From NCBI GenBank assembly GCA_937922655.1, contig CALAJH010000064.1:1-47782 (forward strand): a stretch of DNA of 47,782 bases, given 5' to 3'. The notes under the pieces were generated by a model that ran no database searches, had not been told where the DNA came from, and saw only the letters and a list, made by a program, of their open reading frames with translations. Both the position numbers and the translations under genes were made by a program. Of this stretch, positions 36,059 through 44,497 are shown one piece after another. How positions within the stretch are numbered: position 1 is the stretch's first letter; every line of letters starts with the position of its first letter. Source of the DNA: an uncultured Bacteroidia bacterium (GTDB lineage Bacteria; Bacteroidota; Bacteroidia; J057; CALAJH01).

Positions 36059-36750
36059 AAGGCGTTTTCAAAGTCGGGACACAAACCATAACCCAAACCG
36101 CGAAACGTTTTAATCAACGGTGCGGCCGCGCCAAGTTTGAGCCGTAGGTTTTTTACATGCGCGTCGATGGTTCGCTCGAAAACATCGTCCTCGATGCCGA
36201 GTCTGTCGAGAATTTCGGCGCGGGAAAAGGCGCGTTGCGGGTGATTGACAAAAAGTAAAAGCAGGTTGAACTCGGTTTGGGTGAGGGGAAGGGCGACCCC
36301 GTCCAAAAACGCCGTTTGCATCAAACGGGAAATGGCCAACGGACCCATACGAAGCGTGCCGTCGGCGTCCAAGCCTTGCCGCCGAAGCATGGCTTGGATG
36401 CGCGTATAAATGAGTTTGAGCGAGGCGGGTTTACGAATATAGTCGTCGGCGCCGAGACTCAAACCTTTGATTTCGTCGTCGTCGCGGTCTTTGGCCGTCA
36501 AAAATACAACCGGCACGCGGCCCGTATCCAAACGTCCGCGAATAAATTTTAAAAGCTCGTGACCGTCCATTTTCGGCATCATGACGTCGACCACGGCCAA
36601 AATCAATCGTTTTCCTTCGTTTTCCACGATGGTTCGGGCCTCGATTCCGTCGGCGGCGGTCAGCACCTCGAAACCTTGAAGCTCGAGGTATTCACGCAAA
36701 TTTTCGCGTCCGTCGGCCTCGTCCTCGGCGACCAATATCGCGGGCTTCAT
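36055..36750 (-). CDS. OmpR/PhoB-family response regulator
   Basis: This 231-residue protein has an N-terminal receiver domain with an acidic pocket (EDE at 9-11), the phospho-acceptor Asp55 (LAVVDVMMPKMDG), the Thr of FLTAKDRDDDE and the Lys in YIRKPAS. The C-terminal winged-helix DNA-binding domain has LTQTEFNLLLLFVNHPQRAFSRAEIL and RTIDAHVKNLRLKLG...IKTFRGLGYGL, classic OmpR/PhoB recognition-helix sequence. No histidine kinase gene is adjacent, so the cognate kinase is elsewhere. It lies 6 nt after the lipoprotein gene and overlaps pyrR by 4 nt, so it is operonic. Confidence 0.94.
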   Translation of the reverse strand: MKPAILVAEDEADGRENLREYLELQGFEVLTAADGIEARTIVENEGKRLILAVVDVMMPKMDGHELLKFIRGRLDTGRVPVVFLTAKDRDDDEIKGLSLGADDYIRKPASLKLIYTRIQAMLRRQGLDADGTLRMGPLAISRLMQTAFLDGVALPLTQTEFNLLLLFVNHPQRAFSRAEILDRLGIEDDVFERTIDAHVKNLRLKLGAAAPLIKTFRGLGYGLCPDFENAL

Positions 36751-36756
36751 AAGCGG

Positions 36757-37257
36757 TCAATCAACGTAGTTTTTGCGAATAAGACGAATGGGCGTGGTGC
36801 GCACGGGCGGTGAAACGTGGCCCGCCCGGTCGCGAACGTAAACGTCGAAAAGCAAATCCTCCTCCGTCGAATCGCGTTCGATGATGGGGATGTAACCGGC
36901 GTAAGTTACGGTGATGGTTCCTTGAATGGACGGGGGTTTGGTGTTGGGGGTGAGGTTGGGCAGGGCGTAAGGCAGGCGACCGTCGTAGGTGTCGCGAAAA
37001 ACGACGACGGGCAAACCGGGGCGAAGGTCTTGCAAAACAAAACTCCCCGATTCCCCCCCTAAATCCCCGTCCCCGTCCTGAAATTTAATGGTGATTTTCA
37101 GTTCGGGGACGGGAGCGTCGGGTTCGAAACGCAAATCCGGGACGTACAACGTTTCGGGGACGGCGGAAACAAACTCAATCATCGGCTCGTCGGGGTAGAT
37201 GTTGCCCTGCGCACAGCCCGCGACGACCACGACCGCCACCCACAACGCCCGTATCAT
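36757..37257 (-). CDS. Predicted lipoprotein, function unknown
   Basis: This 166-residue protein has a lipoprotein signal: MIRALWVAVVVVAGCAQG, with lipobox VAGC. Mature residues are beta-rich with acidic loops (IKFQDGDGDLGGESGSF) and a late DVYVRDRAGHVSPPVRT segment resembling Bacteroidota surface or periplasmic lipoproteins of unknown role. The frame is open upstream to 37413 inside the thiolase gene, but the signal peptide fixes ATG 37257. That start lies 1 nt after the thiolase stop, so translational coupling is likely. It is followed after 6 nt by the response regulator. Confidence 0.75.
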   Translation of the reverse strand: MIRALWVAVVVVAGCAQGNIYPDEPMIEFVSAVPETLYVPDLRFEPDAPVPELKITIKFQDGDGDLGGESGSFVLQDLRPGLPVVVFRDTYDGRLPYALPNLTPNTKPPSIQGTITVTYAGYIPIIERDSTEEDLLFDVYVRDRAGHVSPPVRTTPIRLIRKNYVD

Positions 37258-37258
37258 G

Positions 37259-38437
37259 CTAGTTTTTGTAAATTTCGTAAATGCCGGCGATGCCTTGTCC
37301 ACCGCCGACGCAAGCCGAAACCATACCGTATTTGCCGCCGCGACGACGCACTTCGTTGAAGAGCTGCACCGACAGCTTGGCGCCCGAACACCCCAACGGG
37401 TGCCCCAACGCAATGGCGCCGCCGTTGGGATTGACTTTCGATTCGTCCAAGCCCAGTTTGCGTATCACGGCCAAAGATTGGGTGGCAAAAGCCTCGTTGA
37501 GTTCGATGACGTCGACGTCGTCTTGTTTGAGGCCGGCGTGTTTGAGGGCGGCGGGAATCGCTTCGACGGGGCCGATGCCCATGATGCGCGGCTCGACGCC
37601 CGACATGCCATAGCCTACCAAACGGGCAATCGGAGTCAGGTTGAACTCTTTCAACACTTTTTCGGAGACGACGAGAACAAAGGCCGCGCCGTCCGACGTT
37701 TGGGAGGCGTTGCCGGCGGTAACGACGCCTTTGGCCGCAAAAACGGGCTTAAGCTTGGCGAGTTTGTCGATGGTCGTATCGGCGCGCGGCCCCTCGTCGG
37801 TATCGACGACGTAAGTGCGCGTGCGTTTTTTTTCGTTTTCGTCGAGGTAGGTTTCGGTGACGGTAAAAGGGACGATTTCGTCTTTGAACTTGCCGGCGGC
37901 GATGGCGGCCACGGCCTTCATGTGCGAATGGTAGGCGAAAACGTCGCAATCCTCGCGCGAAACGTTGAACTCCATTGCCACGGCCTCGGCGGTATTGCCC
38001 ATGCCAAAGTACCATTCGGGATGTTCCATGGCAACGGTCGGATTGGGCGCGATTTTATACCCGCCCATCGGAATAAGGGACATGGTTTCGGCGCCGCCGG
38101 CGACAACCGCCTCCGCCAAACCCGAATGAATCTTGGCCGCCGCCATGGTTATCGCCTCCAAACCCGAAGCGCAATAGCGGTTGATGGTTACCCCGGGCGT
38201 TTTGATGGGTAGGGACATGAGGGCTATCATACGGGCCATGTTCAGGCCCTGTTCGGCTTCGGGGATGGCGTTGCCGACGATGAGGTCGTCCACCCGGTTG
38301 GGGTCGAAGTTTGGCACGGAGGCCATAAGGTGTTTAATGACGGCGGCGGCGAGGTCGTCGGGACGTGTAAAACGAAACCCGCCGCGCGGCGCCTTGGCTA
38401 CGGCCGTTCGATAACCGGCCACGATATATGCGTTCAT
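37259..38437 (-). CDS. Thiolase (acetyl-CoA C-acyltransferase, FadA-like)
   Basis: This 392-residue thiolase cleaves 3-ketoacyl-CoA to acetyl-CoA and a shortened acyl-CoA (degradative class), or condenses acetyl-CoA. The nucleophile is Cys89 (NRYCASGLEA), the His is His346 (GGAIALGHPLGCSGA), and the second active-site Cys is Cys376 (SACVGGGQG); NEAF is at 314-317. Length and the ETMS-x-IPMGG segment fit degradative acetyl-CoA acyltransferases. No hydroxyacyl-CoA dehydrogenase or acyl-CoA dehydrogenase lies beside it. A -7 element 40 nt upstream suggests it can be transcribed independently of the SDR gene. The downstream lipoprotein begins 1 nt after its stop. Confidence 0.93.
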   Translation of the reverse strand: MNAYIVAGYRTAVAKAPRGGFRFTRPDDLAAAVIKHLMASVPNFDPNRVDDLIVGNAIPEAEQGLNMARMIALMSLPIKTPGVTINRYCASGLEAITMAAAKIHSGLAEAVVAGGAETMSLIPMGGYKIAPNPTVAMEHPEWYFGMGNTAEAVAMEFNVSREDCDVFAYHSHMKAVAAIAAGKFKDEIVPFTVTETYLDENEKKRTRTYVVDTDEGPRADTTIDKLAKLKPVFAAKGVVTAGNASQTSDGAAFVLVVSEKVLKEFNLTPIARLVGYGMSGVEPRIMGIGPVEAIPAALKHAGLKQDDVDVIELNEAFATQSLAVIRKLGLDESKVNPNGGAIALGHPLGCSGAKLSVQLFNEVRRRGGKYGMVSACVGGGQGIAGIYEIYKN

Positions 38438-38477
38438 CTGTTTATATTTTTTTTACGGCTCGTGCCGAAATGTATAA

Positions 38478-38485
38478 CAAAAATA
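38478..38485 (-). promoter_or_regulatory. Internal promoter -7 element before the thiolase gene
   Basis: TATTTTTG on the minus strand (38485-38478) matches TAnnTTTG within the 63-nt gap between the SDR stop and the thiolase ATG. No -33 TTG at the usual spacing is visible. Confidence 0.35.
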
Positions 38486-38500
38486 CCAAATTTTAAGATT

Positions 38501-39256
38501 CTAAATTTTGGCCATTCTGCCGCCGTCGACGGGCAAACTCACGCCCGTAACGTACGGCGAAACGACGAAAAACATCACCGCCCGTGCAATCTCGTCGGCC
38601 CGGGCGAAACGTCCCGCCGGAATTTCCTTCAACATCGCCTCGCGCACGTCCTCAACGGAACGGCCCGTATTGCGGGCTTTGGCTTCGATGAGCGCGTGCA
38701 AACGGACGGTATCCGTCGCTCCGGGCAAAACGTTGTTTACCGTAATGCCAAAAGGCGCGGTTTCTTTGGCCCAAGTTTTGGCCCAACCCGCCATCGCCGC
38801 CCGCGTCGTATTCGATACGCCCAAACCCGCCAACGGTTCGTAAACCGAGGTGGAAACAATGTTCACAATGCGCCCGTAACCCGCGTTTTTCATCCCTTCA
38901 AGCAAGGCGGAGGCTAAAATTTGCGCATTGACCACGTGGGCGCGAAACGCACCGACGAAATCGTCTTCTTGGGCGGCGGTTATCGGCCCCGACGGCGGGC
39001 CGCCCGTGTTGTTGATTAATATATGTATGGGTTGAGGCAGGGTGGGAACGACGGCGCGTACGGTTTCGGGATTGGAAAAATCCGCTTGTCGCCACTGCGC
39101 CCCCATGGCTTGGGCAAGGGTTTGAAGTTTGGTTTGGTCGCGGGCCAACAAAATTACGTCGGCGCCGGCGGCGACTAAAGCTTGCGCCGTCGCCAAACCG
39201 ATGCCTTGCGTCGCACCGCACACCAAAGCCCGTTTTCCCTCCAATCGTTCCGTCAT
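38501..39256 (-). CDS. Atypical short-chain dehydrogenase/reductase
   Basis: This 251-residue Rossmann-fold SDR has a complete cofactor-binding motif (VCGATQGIG at 12-20, Arg39 near the second strand tip suggesting NADP, and INNTGG at 81-86). The catalytic YxxxK is replaced by SNTTR (148-152), while the Ser region (IVSTSVYE) is present. Related 3-oxoacyl-ACP-reductase-like SDRs with an R-A-A segment are known to me, but a missing Tyr and Lys casts doubt on ordinary dehydrogenase chemistry. The end (VTGVSLPVDGGRM) is typical SDR. It overlaps the upstream coiled-coil gene by 4 nt (ATGA), so they are translationally coupled. Confidence 0.85.
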   Translation of the reverse strand: MTERLEGKRALVCGATQGIGLATAQALVAAGADVILLARDQTKLQTLAQAMGAQWRQADFSNPETVRAVVPTLPQPIHILINNTGGPPSGPITAAQEDDFVGAFRAHVVNAQILASALLEGMKNAGYGRIVNIVSTSVYEPLAGLGVSNTTRAAMAGWAKTWAKETAPFGITVNNVLPGATDTVRLHALIEAKARNTGRSVEDVREAMLKEIPAGRFARADEIARAVMFFVVSPYVTGVSLPVDGGRMAKI

Positions 39257-40185
39257 TTCAACTCAAAAACCCCGCCGCCACAGTAATAAACTTTTTTGGC
39301 GTTTTCTTCCCGACAATACAACTTTACCCTGTAAATCCCGGGCTTGAACTGACCGGGCCGCTTGGCGAAATACTCCGCGCAAATATTGCGGTTTTTGTTG
39401 GAAAACGGAAGCGATATTTTCGTGGAAAAGAAAAGGGTGTCGTTTTCGGAAAAGATGCGACTCTCTTCGGGCGTTCCGCTCAAAATGGGCGTACCGTTTT
39501 GGTTTTCGATTAAAAAATAAAAGGAGCGTTCGGCGTCCGCAAGAAGCGGGTTGGGAGCGGAAGTAAAACAAACGCTGAGATATTGCACGGCGCCGGCGGC
39601 TTTGGTTGGTTTGCCTTTGGCGGAAAAAGCTTCGCATTGCATATCGCCGGCCTGTACCCGTGCCGCAATCTCCAAAAGACGCGCCTGACGACGCACCGAA
39701 TCCACCAACCGTTGCGTGCGCTCGTACTCCGCTTGATAGGCCGAATCGGCTTTGAGTTTGAGCCGAAGCAATTCTCGTTCGCGTTCCAAAAATCGTTCGT
39801 CCTTGGTTTTAAGCGTACGAAGCTGGGACTCAATCGACATTTTCTCCTCGGCGACGGTTTTGAGCTTGTTGCCCGCCTCGCGCAACTTAATTTTGGCGTC
39901 GTTGAGCTTTTCGTCGGTGCTTTTTTTGAACGCGCCGAATTGTTTGGTCTCTTCGATGGCACGTTCCAATTCTTGCTGACGACGAGCCAAAGCATCGTTG
40001 AGTTGCGCCATTTCACTGTCCAAAGAATCGCTTCCCGCCAGCTCTTGCTCCACGGTAGAACGCAAGGGCGTACGTACGCTCTGGCTAAACTTATAGAACA
40101 TTACGGCAAATATTACGACGGTGGCCAATCCTAAAAGGATAATCACCGACTTCTGCCGCAAACGACGACTAGTGGATGTGTTCAT
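39253..40185 (-). CDS. Membrane-anchored coiled-coil protein, function unknown
   Basis: This is a 310-residue protein from ATG 40185 (an in-frame ATG 24 nt upstream is possible). A basic N-terminus (STSRRLRQK) and one transmembrane helix (SVIILLGLATVVIFAVMFYKF) are followed by a long coiled coil of about 140 residues (LDSEMAQLNDALARRQQELE onwards). A C-terminal beta-rich domain of about 110 residues has several cysteines (VCFTS, NICAEYF, YCREE, YYCGGG). The topology suggests a periplasm-exposed coiled coil and C-domain. I do not recognise the family. It overlaps the SDR start by 4 nt and may set up the transcript for the downstream genes. Confidence 0.75.
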   Translation of the reverse strand: MNTSTSRRLRQKSVIILLGLATVVIFAVMFYKFSQSVRTPLRSTVEQELAGSDSLDSEMAQLNDALARRQQELERAIEETKQFGAFKKSTDEKLNDAKIKLREAGNKLKTVAEEKMSIESQLRTLKTKDERFLERERELLRLKLKADSAYQAEYERTQRLVDSVRRQARLLEIAARVQAGDMQCEAFSAKGKPTKAAGAVQYLSVCFTSAPNPLLADAERSFYFLIENQNGTPILSGTPEESRIFSENDTLFFSTKISLPFSNKNRNICAEYFAKRPGQFKPGIYRVKLYCREENAKKVYYCGGGVFELK

Positions 40186-40339
40186 GAATGGGCCGACCAA
40201 CAATTTCACGCCAAATTACAAAAAAATCCCCAACGCAAACCCTGGTCCGTTTGCCGCCGTGAAAAATGCGTGGCTCCGCAATACCCGGGCGCGTGTTTTT
40301 CCGAATTACGTTTCCGAAAAATGCAGGACGTATTTTGCC

Positions 40340-41785
40340 CTAGTCCCCCGTCTCCGTCGATGAAGGGCTCCGGGGTTGGTTGTCGGAATTTTTCGGCGTC
40401 CGTCGCTTTTTTACAAAAAATACGGCAAGGTATACAACAAAGTAAGCGGCAAACGAGGCGGCCAAACCGTAGAGCAGTGGGTCGAGCGCCGTTTGATTGC
40501 CAAAAGCCACCCCCCACGCCGTCATGCCGACAATCATTGAAGCCGTCGCCGCCCCCGCCGAATGCCGACGCATCCACAAACCCGCGCACAAAGGCACAAA
40601 CAACGACACCAAACTCAGCGCCGACGATTCGGCCACCAACTCGTGGATATCCCTGCGTCCCAGCGCCATGAACAGCGCCGCCGCCGCCGCCAACGCCACG
40701 CACGCCCGCGTGAGCGGCAAAAGTCGTCGTTCGGCAAAGCGTGGAAACAGCGGACGCAAAAAATTTTCGCTCGCAATGGCGGCGCATGCCAAAAGCACCG
40801 CGCTTGCCGTACTAAGTATCGCCGAAGTCAATGCGCCCATGAACAGCAAGCTCACCCACAGGGGGGTGCGTTCGAGTATCAAACGGGGAATGATTTGTTG
40901 GGCATCGGCGCCGGGAGCCAAAAGCTCGGGCGCTTCCACGCGCAAATACGCCGCCAACACCGGCGGTATCAGGCCTACCGTCAAATACAGCGCTCCCCCC
41001 AAAAGCGACGCCCGTACCGCTATGCGCCGCGTTTTCGAGGACGTTACCCGCTGAAAAACGTCCTGTTGCGGAATCGAACCCAAACCTATCGTTATCCATG
41101 CGGCCAAATAATTCCACCAACCCACGGACGTGCGTTCAAGAGGCAAAATACTCGTAAAACCTTCGGGCAACGCCGCGTTCACTCGCGTCCAAACCCCATC
41201 GCCCGAAATCGCGGCCATCGTCGCCGTCAAACCCGCTATCAATACCCCGTTCTGTACCAAATCCAACACCGCTATCGACCACATTCCCCCAACGAAAGTG
41301 TAAAAGGTAACGACCGCGGCGCCCACGACGATACCCACGCCCGAATCCCAGCCAAACACCAAACGCCCCACCAATCCCAACGCAACGATTTGCCCCGCCA
41401 GCCAGCCCAAATACGAAACGACCAAACACGCGGCGGCGACGGTTTCGGCCGTACGGCCGAATCGCAGGCGGAAAAAATCGCCAAAGGTCGTTAATCGAAG
41501 GTCGTAAAGCGGACGGGCGAAAAACAAACCGACCAAAATCAAACACAACGCCGCCCCCAAGGGGTCGGTTACGGCGGCCGAAAAACCGTCGCGTGCGACG
41601 TGCGCCGACGTCCCCAAAAGCGTTTCGGCGCCGAACCACGTGGCGAACACCGCCCCCGTCGCCAACGGCAGGTTCAAACCCCGGCCGGCCAAAAGATAGT
41701 CTTCCTGTGTGCGCACACGACGCGCCGCCCACAATCCCACCGCCAACGTTCCCAAGACGTACAGCCCCACCCCGAACGCCATCAT
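40340..41785 (-). CDS. Sodium:solute symporter family transporter (SSS/SLC5)
   Basis: This 481-residue integral membrane protein has about 13 helices. Family signatures are the N-terminal RRVRTQEDYLLAGRGLNLPLATGAVFATWFGAETLLG and the core helices (LTTFGDFFRLRFG, YTFVGGMWSIAVLDLVQ, LLFMGALTSAILSTASAVLLACAAIASENF). The last matches the segment containing the Na2-site Ser/Thr residues. The substrate (sugar, amino acid, organic acid or other) cannot be read from sequence. It appears to be a stand-alone gene; the two initial Met codons are adjacent, so the start is ambiguous by one residue. Confidence 0.9.
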   Translation of the reverse strand: MMAFGVGLYVLGTLAVGLWAARRVRTQEDYLLAGRGLNLPLATGAVFATWFGAETLLGTSAHVARDGFSAAVTDPLGAALCLILVGLFFARPLYDLRLTTFGDFFRLRFGRTAETVAAACLVVSYLGWLAGQIVALGLVGRLVFGWDSGVGIVVGAAVVTFYTFVGGMWSIAVLDLVQNGVLIAGLTATMAAISGDGVWTRVNAALPEGFTSILPLERTSVGWWNYLAAWITIGLGSIPQQDVFQRVTSSKTRRIAVRASLLGGALYLTVGLIPPVLAAYLRVEAPELLAPGADAQQIIPRLILERTPLWVSLLFMGALTSAILSTASAVLLACAAIASENFLRPLFPRFAERRLLPLTRACVALAAAAALFMALGRRDIHELVAESSALSLVSLFVPLCAGLWMRRHSAGAATASMIVGMTAWGVAFGNQTALDPLLYGLAASFAAYFVVYLAVFFVKKRRTPKNSDNQPRSPSSTETGD

Positions 41786-41883
41786 GACCGCAAATTAACC
41801 TAAAAACCTTTACTTTCCCCTTAACCCCGCCGACAATCTTTGCTCCGAATGGGCAATCGACAAACCGACTAATTCGTTCAATC

Positions 41884-41923
41884 AAAAAAAGGGAGGCCCG
41901 ACTATCCAAAAGCCGGGCCTCCC
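41884..41923 (-). terminator. Terminator of the S74-domain surface protein gene
   Basis: GGGAGGCCCG at 41891-41900 pairs with CGGGCCTCCC at 41914-41923. Read on the minus strand, the stem is followed by seven T residues (complement of the A-run at 41884-41890). It lies about 20 nt past the stop at 41945. Confidence 0.75.
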
Positions 41924-41944
41924 CTATCCGTCAACGATTTTCGA

Positions 41945-44497
41945 TTAGCGGTTTTTCAACGCCTCGATTTCTTTTTTGAGGTCTTCAATCATTTTTTGCT
42001 GTTCCTTTATCGCCTCGACAAGTACGGGAATGACGCTATCGTAGGCAACGGAAAGGTGGGTGCCCGTAACATTGCCGTTCTCGTCTTTTTCTTCCATTTC
42101 TTGTACGGCTTGCGGCAATACGTCGCGAAGTTCTTGGGCAATGAAGCCAACTTGTCCCTGCATGGCATTGTCAAAGTCGAAGTTCCCTGTAGGTTTGAAA
42201 TCCGTCGGGGTTTCCCCGGGTTCGATGGGACGATAGGTAACCCCGCGCATTTTCATGACTTTGTCCAAAGCACTCGGAATGGTTTTGATGTCGGTTTTAA
42301 ATTTGCGGTCGCTCATTATAAACCAGTTGGAGGCTTCGGCGCCGCCATTGACGAAAAGGCGCATTTTGTGGTAGGTCGTGCTTCCGCACCAAAAACAGCT
42401 GGTTCCATTTTCCAGAAAAGGCCCGCAACCCCAATACCAAACCGGAGAGTGGCAGCAAGTATGACATACCGTCCAAGTAGGTGGTTCGCCGTTGTTGGCG
42501 ATGTCGATACGTCCGCCGTTCCACGTTTCTGAAATTTGTACCGCCAATCTGCTTCCAACACCGGTAGCGCCTTCTTGGACGTAAAACATAAACGGCGCCG
42601 AATTGGTAACAAAGCGCATCCAATTGCCCCAAACCCGGGAATAAAGGCCCAGATCCGAAGTGGCCGTAATGGTGCCGCCGCCCCGTTGAATAACGCCGTT
42701 GTTAACATTCACCCGTCCGTTCACGTCAAGTTCTTGAATTGGCGCCGCGGTACCGATACCGAGCCGGTTGTCGGCCAAGCGCATTCTTTCGGTGTTGTTG
42801 TTGCCGAAGACAATCGGTTGGGACCAGTTGTTGGTAAAGAGCTGCAAACCAAGGCCCGAATTGGCGTAAACGCCGGGGCGTCCCCACGCCGCACCCAAAC
42901 GCACCTCCGCGCCCGAACCCTCCGGACTGTTGAGGTAGAGGTTGCGGTTGACGTCCAAGCGCATCATGACCGTACCACCCGCGCCGGGGTCCCATGTAGC
43001 ATCGCTATGCGTACCGCCCATGTACCACGCATAGTTCGAACCCGTGCGATAGTACTGGGTGGAGTTTTGCACGCCGATGCCGTAAGGCGCGTTCGGACCC
43101 GTTCCCCAAAGATTGACCATTTGGCGGGTTTGGGAGGCGAAGTTCAAAAATCCACCGATTTCGCCGTTGCCCGTGATGTCAAAACTCGCCGCTTGACCCA
43201 CGGCGTGGTTGTTGTTGATGGCTTGGTTCCAAATGTAGTTGCCGTGGTCGTTGGAGGTCAAGAACCGCGACCACGCTTGGTTGGCGTTGTCGTTGGTTTT
43301 GCGGAACCAAAGGTTTTGGTCGAAAAACGAACCGGCGATTTGCAGGGCGTAGTTGTTGGCGGTGTTGGAGTGGCGCACGTCCAAAAGATGCCACCAACTT
43401 GTGGCGCCGGTGGGCCATTGGGCGGCGAAGGGGGTGGGATCGTGGGTTTCGTAAAAGCCCGAGCGCACGCCCACGCCCGAGGCGCCCGCCGAATGCCGGG
43501 TCTCGGTGCGCGTCTGGGCGTTGCCCCACATGACCACGCCGTCGGCACGGATATTGCCCGTGGCGTGAATCTGCTCGGCGGGCGCGACCGTGCCTACCCC
43601 CACAAAGCCCCCGCCCGTCACGCGTGCGCGTTCGGCAGAGTTGGTATAGAAAACAATCGATTCCGTTCCACGCGACGCCAAACCCAAAGGTTGGTTGGCG
43701 TTGGTTCCCGTGGCAAATATCGTGTTGTAACCGATACCCACGCCCTGCGTGCCGTTGGAATGACGGAACTGAAAAGAAACGGCTTGGTCGCCCGGAGTTC
43801 CCGCGCCGACGGTGCCCGTAGCGTAAAAAGGCAAGCCCGTACCGTGCGTTCCCGTTCGCGCCGCGGCGGCCAAATCGAACTTGTTCGTCGGGTTGGCGAT
43901 GCCCACGCCCAAATTGGCGTTGTCGGCGGCGAAAACAAACGGATTGCCCGCCGAACGGATTTCAAAATCCCCCGTGCCCGTGAGGTCGAAAACCGTGTTG
44001 AAAGCGCCTTGGGTGACGGTCGTGTTTTGCATCAACGGCCCGCCCCAGCGCACGATGTTCGGCGCGGTTTCGGTCAGGGCGTTTTCTGCCACAATTACGC
44101 CGGTAAAGTTCGTGCCGACCCATTGCGTACCGTTCCACGTGAAGACTTGGCCGGTCGCGGGCGCGGTCGAACTCACGGGTTGCCCTTGAATTTGGGCGAC
44201 GGTGGGGTTGGGATAGGTACCGGTAAGGTCGCCGCCGGCCGTTCCCGTGGGCGGCGCTCCGGTAACGCTCAACGTACCTAAGCTGAAATTGAGTCCCGTG
44301 CCGATGATTACGGGCTCGACGACGCCCGTGGCGTTCGCTCGAAGCACGGAGTTGTAGATGGCGGCGTCGCGAATGCGCAGTTTGCCGTCGACGTCCAATT
44401 TTTCCGTCGGAGCCGCCGTGCCTATCCCCACGTTTTGGGCGTGCAACACGCCCCCGGACGTTGCCATTAGAAGAAAGGCGAGTAATGCATGTTTCAT
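41945..44497 (-). CDS. Secreted tail-spike-like protein with C-terminal S74 intramolecular chaperone domain
   Basis: The protein has 850 residues from ATG 44497 (signal peptide MKHALLAFLLMATSGGVLHAQ), chosen over the upstream frame to 44599 because the signal peptide starts here. A long Gly/Asn/Thr-rich beta-helix-like body with repeats such as NVGIGTAAPTEKLDVDGK and RMRLADNRLGIGTAAPIQELDVNG (about 20-650) is followed by a Cys/His-rich insert (about 675-708). The C-terminus is an S74/intramolecular-chaperone domain (SDRKFKTDI; GFIAQELRDVLPQAV; VAYDSVIPVLVEAIKEQQ coiled coil). In phage tail spikes this domain trimerises the fibre and then cleaves itself at the Ser of SDR. Here it is on a chromosomal, secreted, non-phage protein, a known Bacteroidota pattern. 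The ligand is unknown. Confidence 0.88.
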   Translation of the reverse strand: MKHALLAFLLMATSGGVLHAQNVGIGTAAPTEKLDVDGKLRIRDAAIYNSVLRANATGVVEPVIIGTGLNFSLGTLSVTGAPPTGTAGGDLTGTYPNPTVAQIQGQPVSSTAPATGQVFTWNGTQWVGTNFTGVIVAENALTETAPNIVRWGGPLMQNTTVTQGAFNTVFDLTGTGDFEIRSAGNPFVFAADNANLGVGIANPTNKFDLAAAARTGTHGTGLPFYATGTVGAGTPGDQAVSFQFRHSNGTQGVGIGYNTIFATGTNANQPLGLASRGTESIVFYTNSAERARVTGGGFVGVGTVAPAEQIHATGNIRADGVVMWGNAQTRTETRHSAGASGVGVRSGFYETHDPTPFAAQWPTGATSWWHLLDVRHSNTANNYALQIAGSFFDQNLWFRKTNDNANQAWSRFLTSNDHGNYIWNQAINNNHAVGQAASFDITGNGEIGGFLNFASQTRQMVNLWGTGPNAPYGIGVQNSTQYYRTGSNYAWYMGGTHSDATWDPGAGGTVMMRLDVNRNLYLNSPEGSGAEVRLGAAWGRPGVYANSGLGLQLFTNNWSQPIVFGNNNTERMRLADNRLGIGTAAPIQELDVNGRVNVNNGVIQRGGGTITATSDLGLYSRVWGNWMRFVTNSAPFMFYVQEGATGVGSRLAVQISETWNGGRIDIANNGEPPTWTVCHTCCHSPVWYWGCGPFLENGTSCFWCGSTTYHKMRLFVNGGAEASNWFIMSDRKFKTDIKTIPSALDKVMKMRGVTYRPIEPGETPTDFKPTGNFDFDNAMQGQVGFIAQELRDVLPQAVQEMEEKDENGNVTGTHLSVAYDSVIPVLVEAIKEQQKMIEDLKKEIEALKNR

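Noticed and set aside
41945-44497. Prophage, suggested by the tail-spike-type S74 domain
   Set aside because: There are no capsid, terminase, tail, integrase or lysis genes nearby, and the protein has its own signal peptide.
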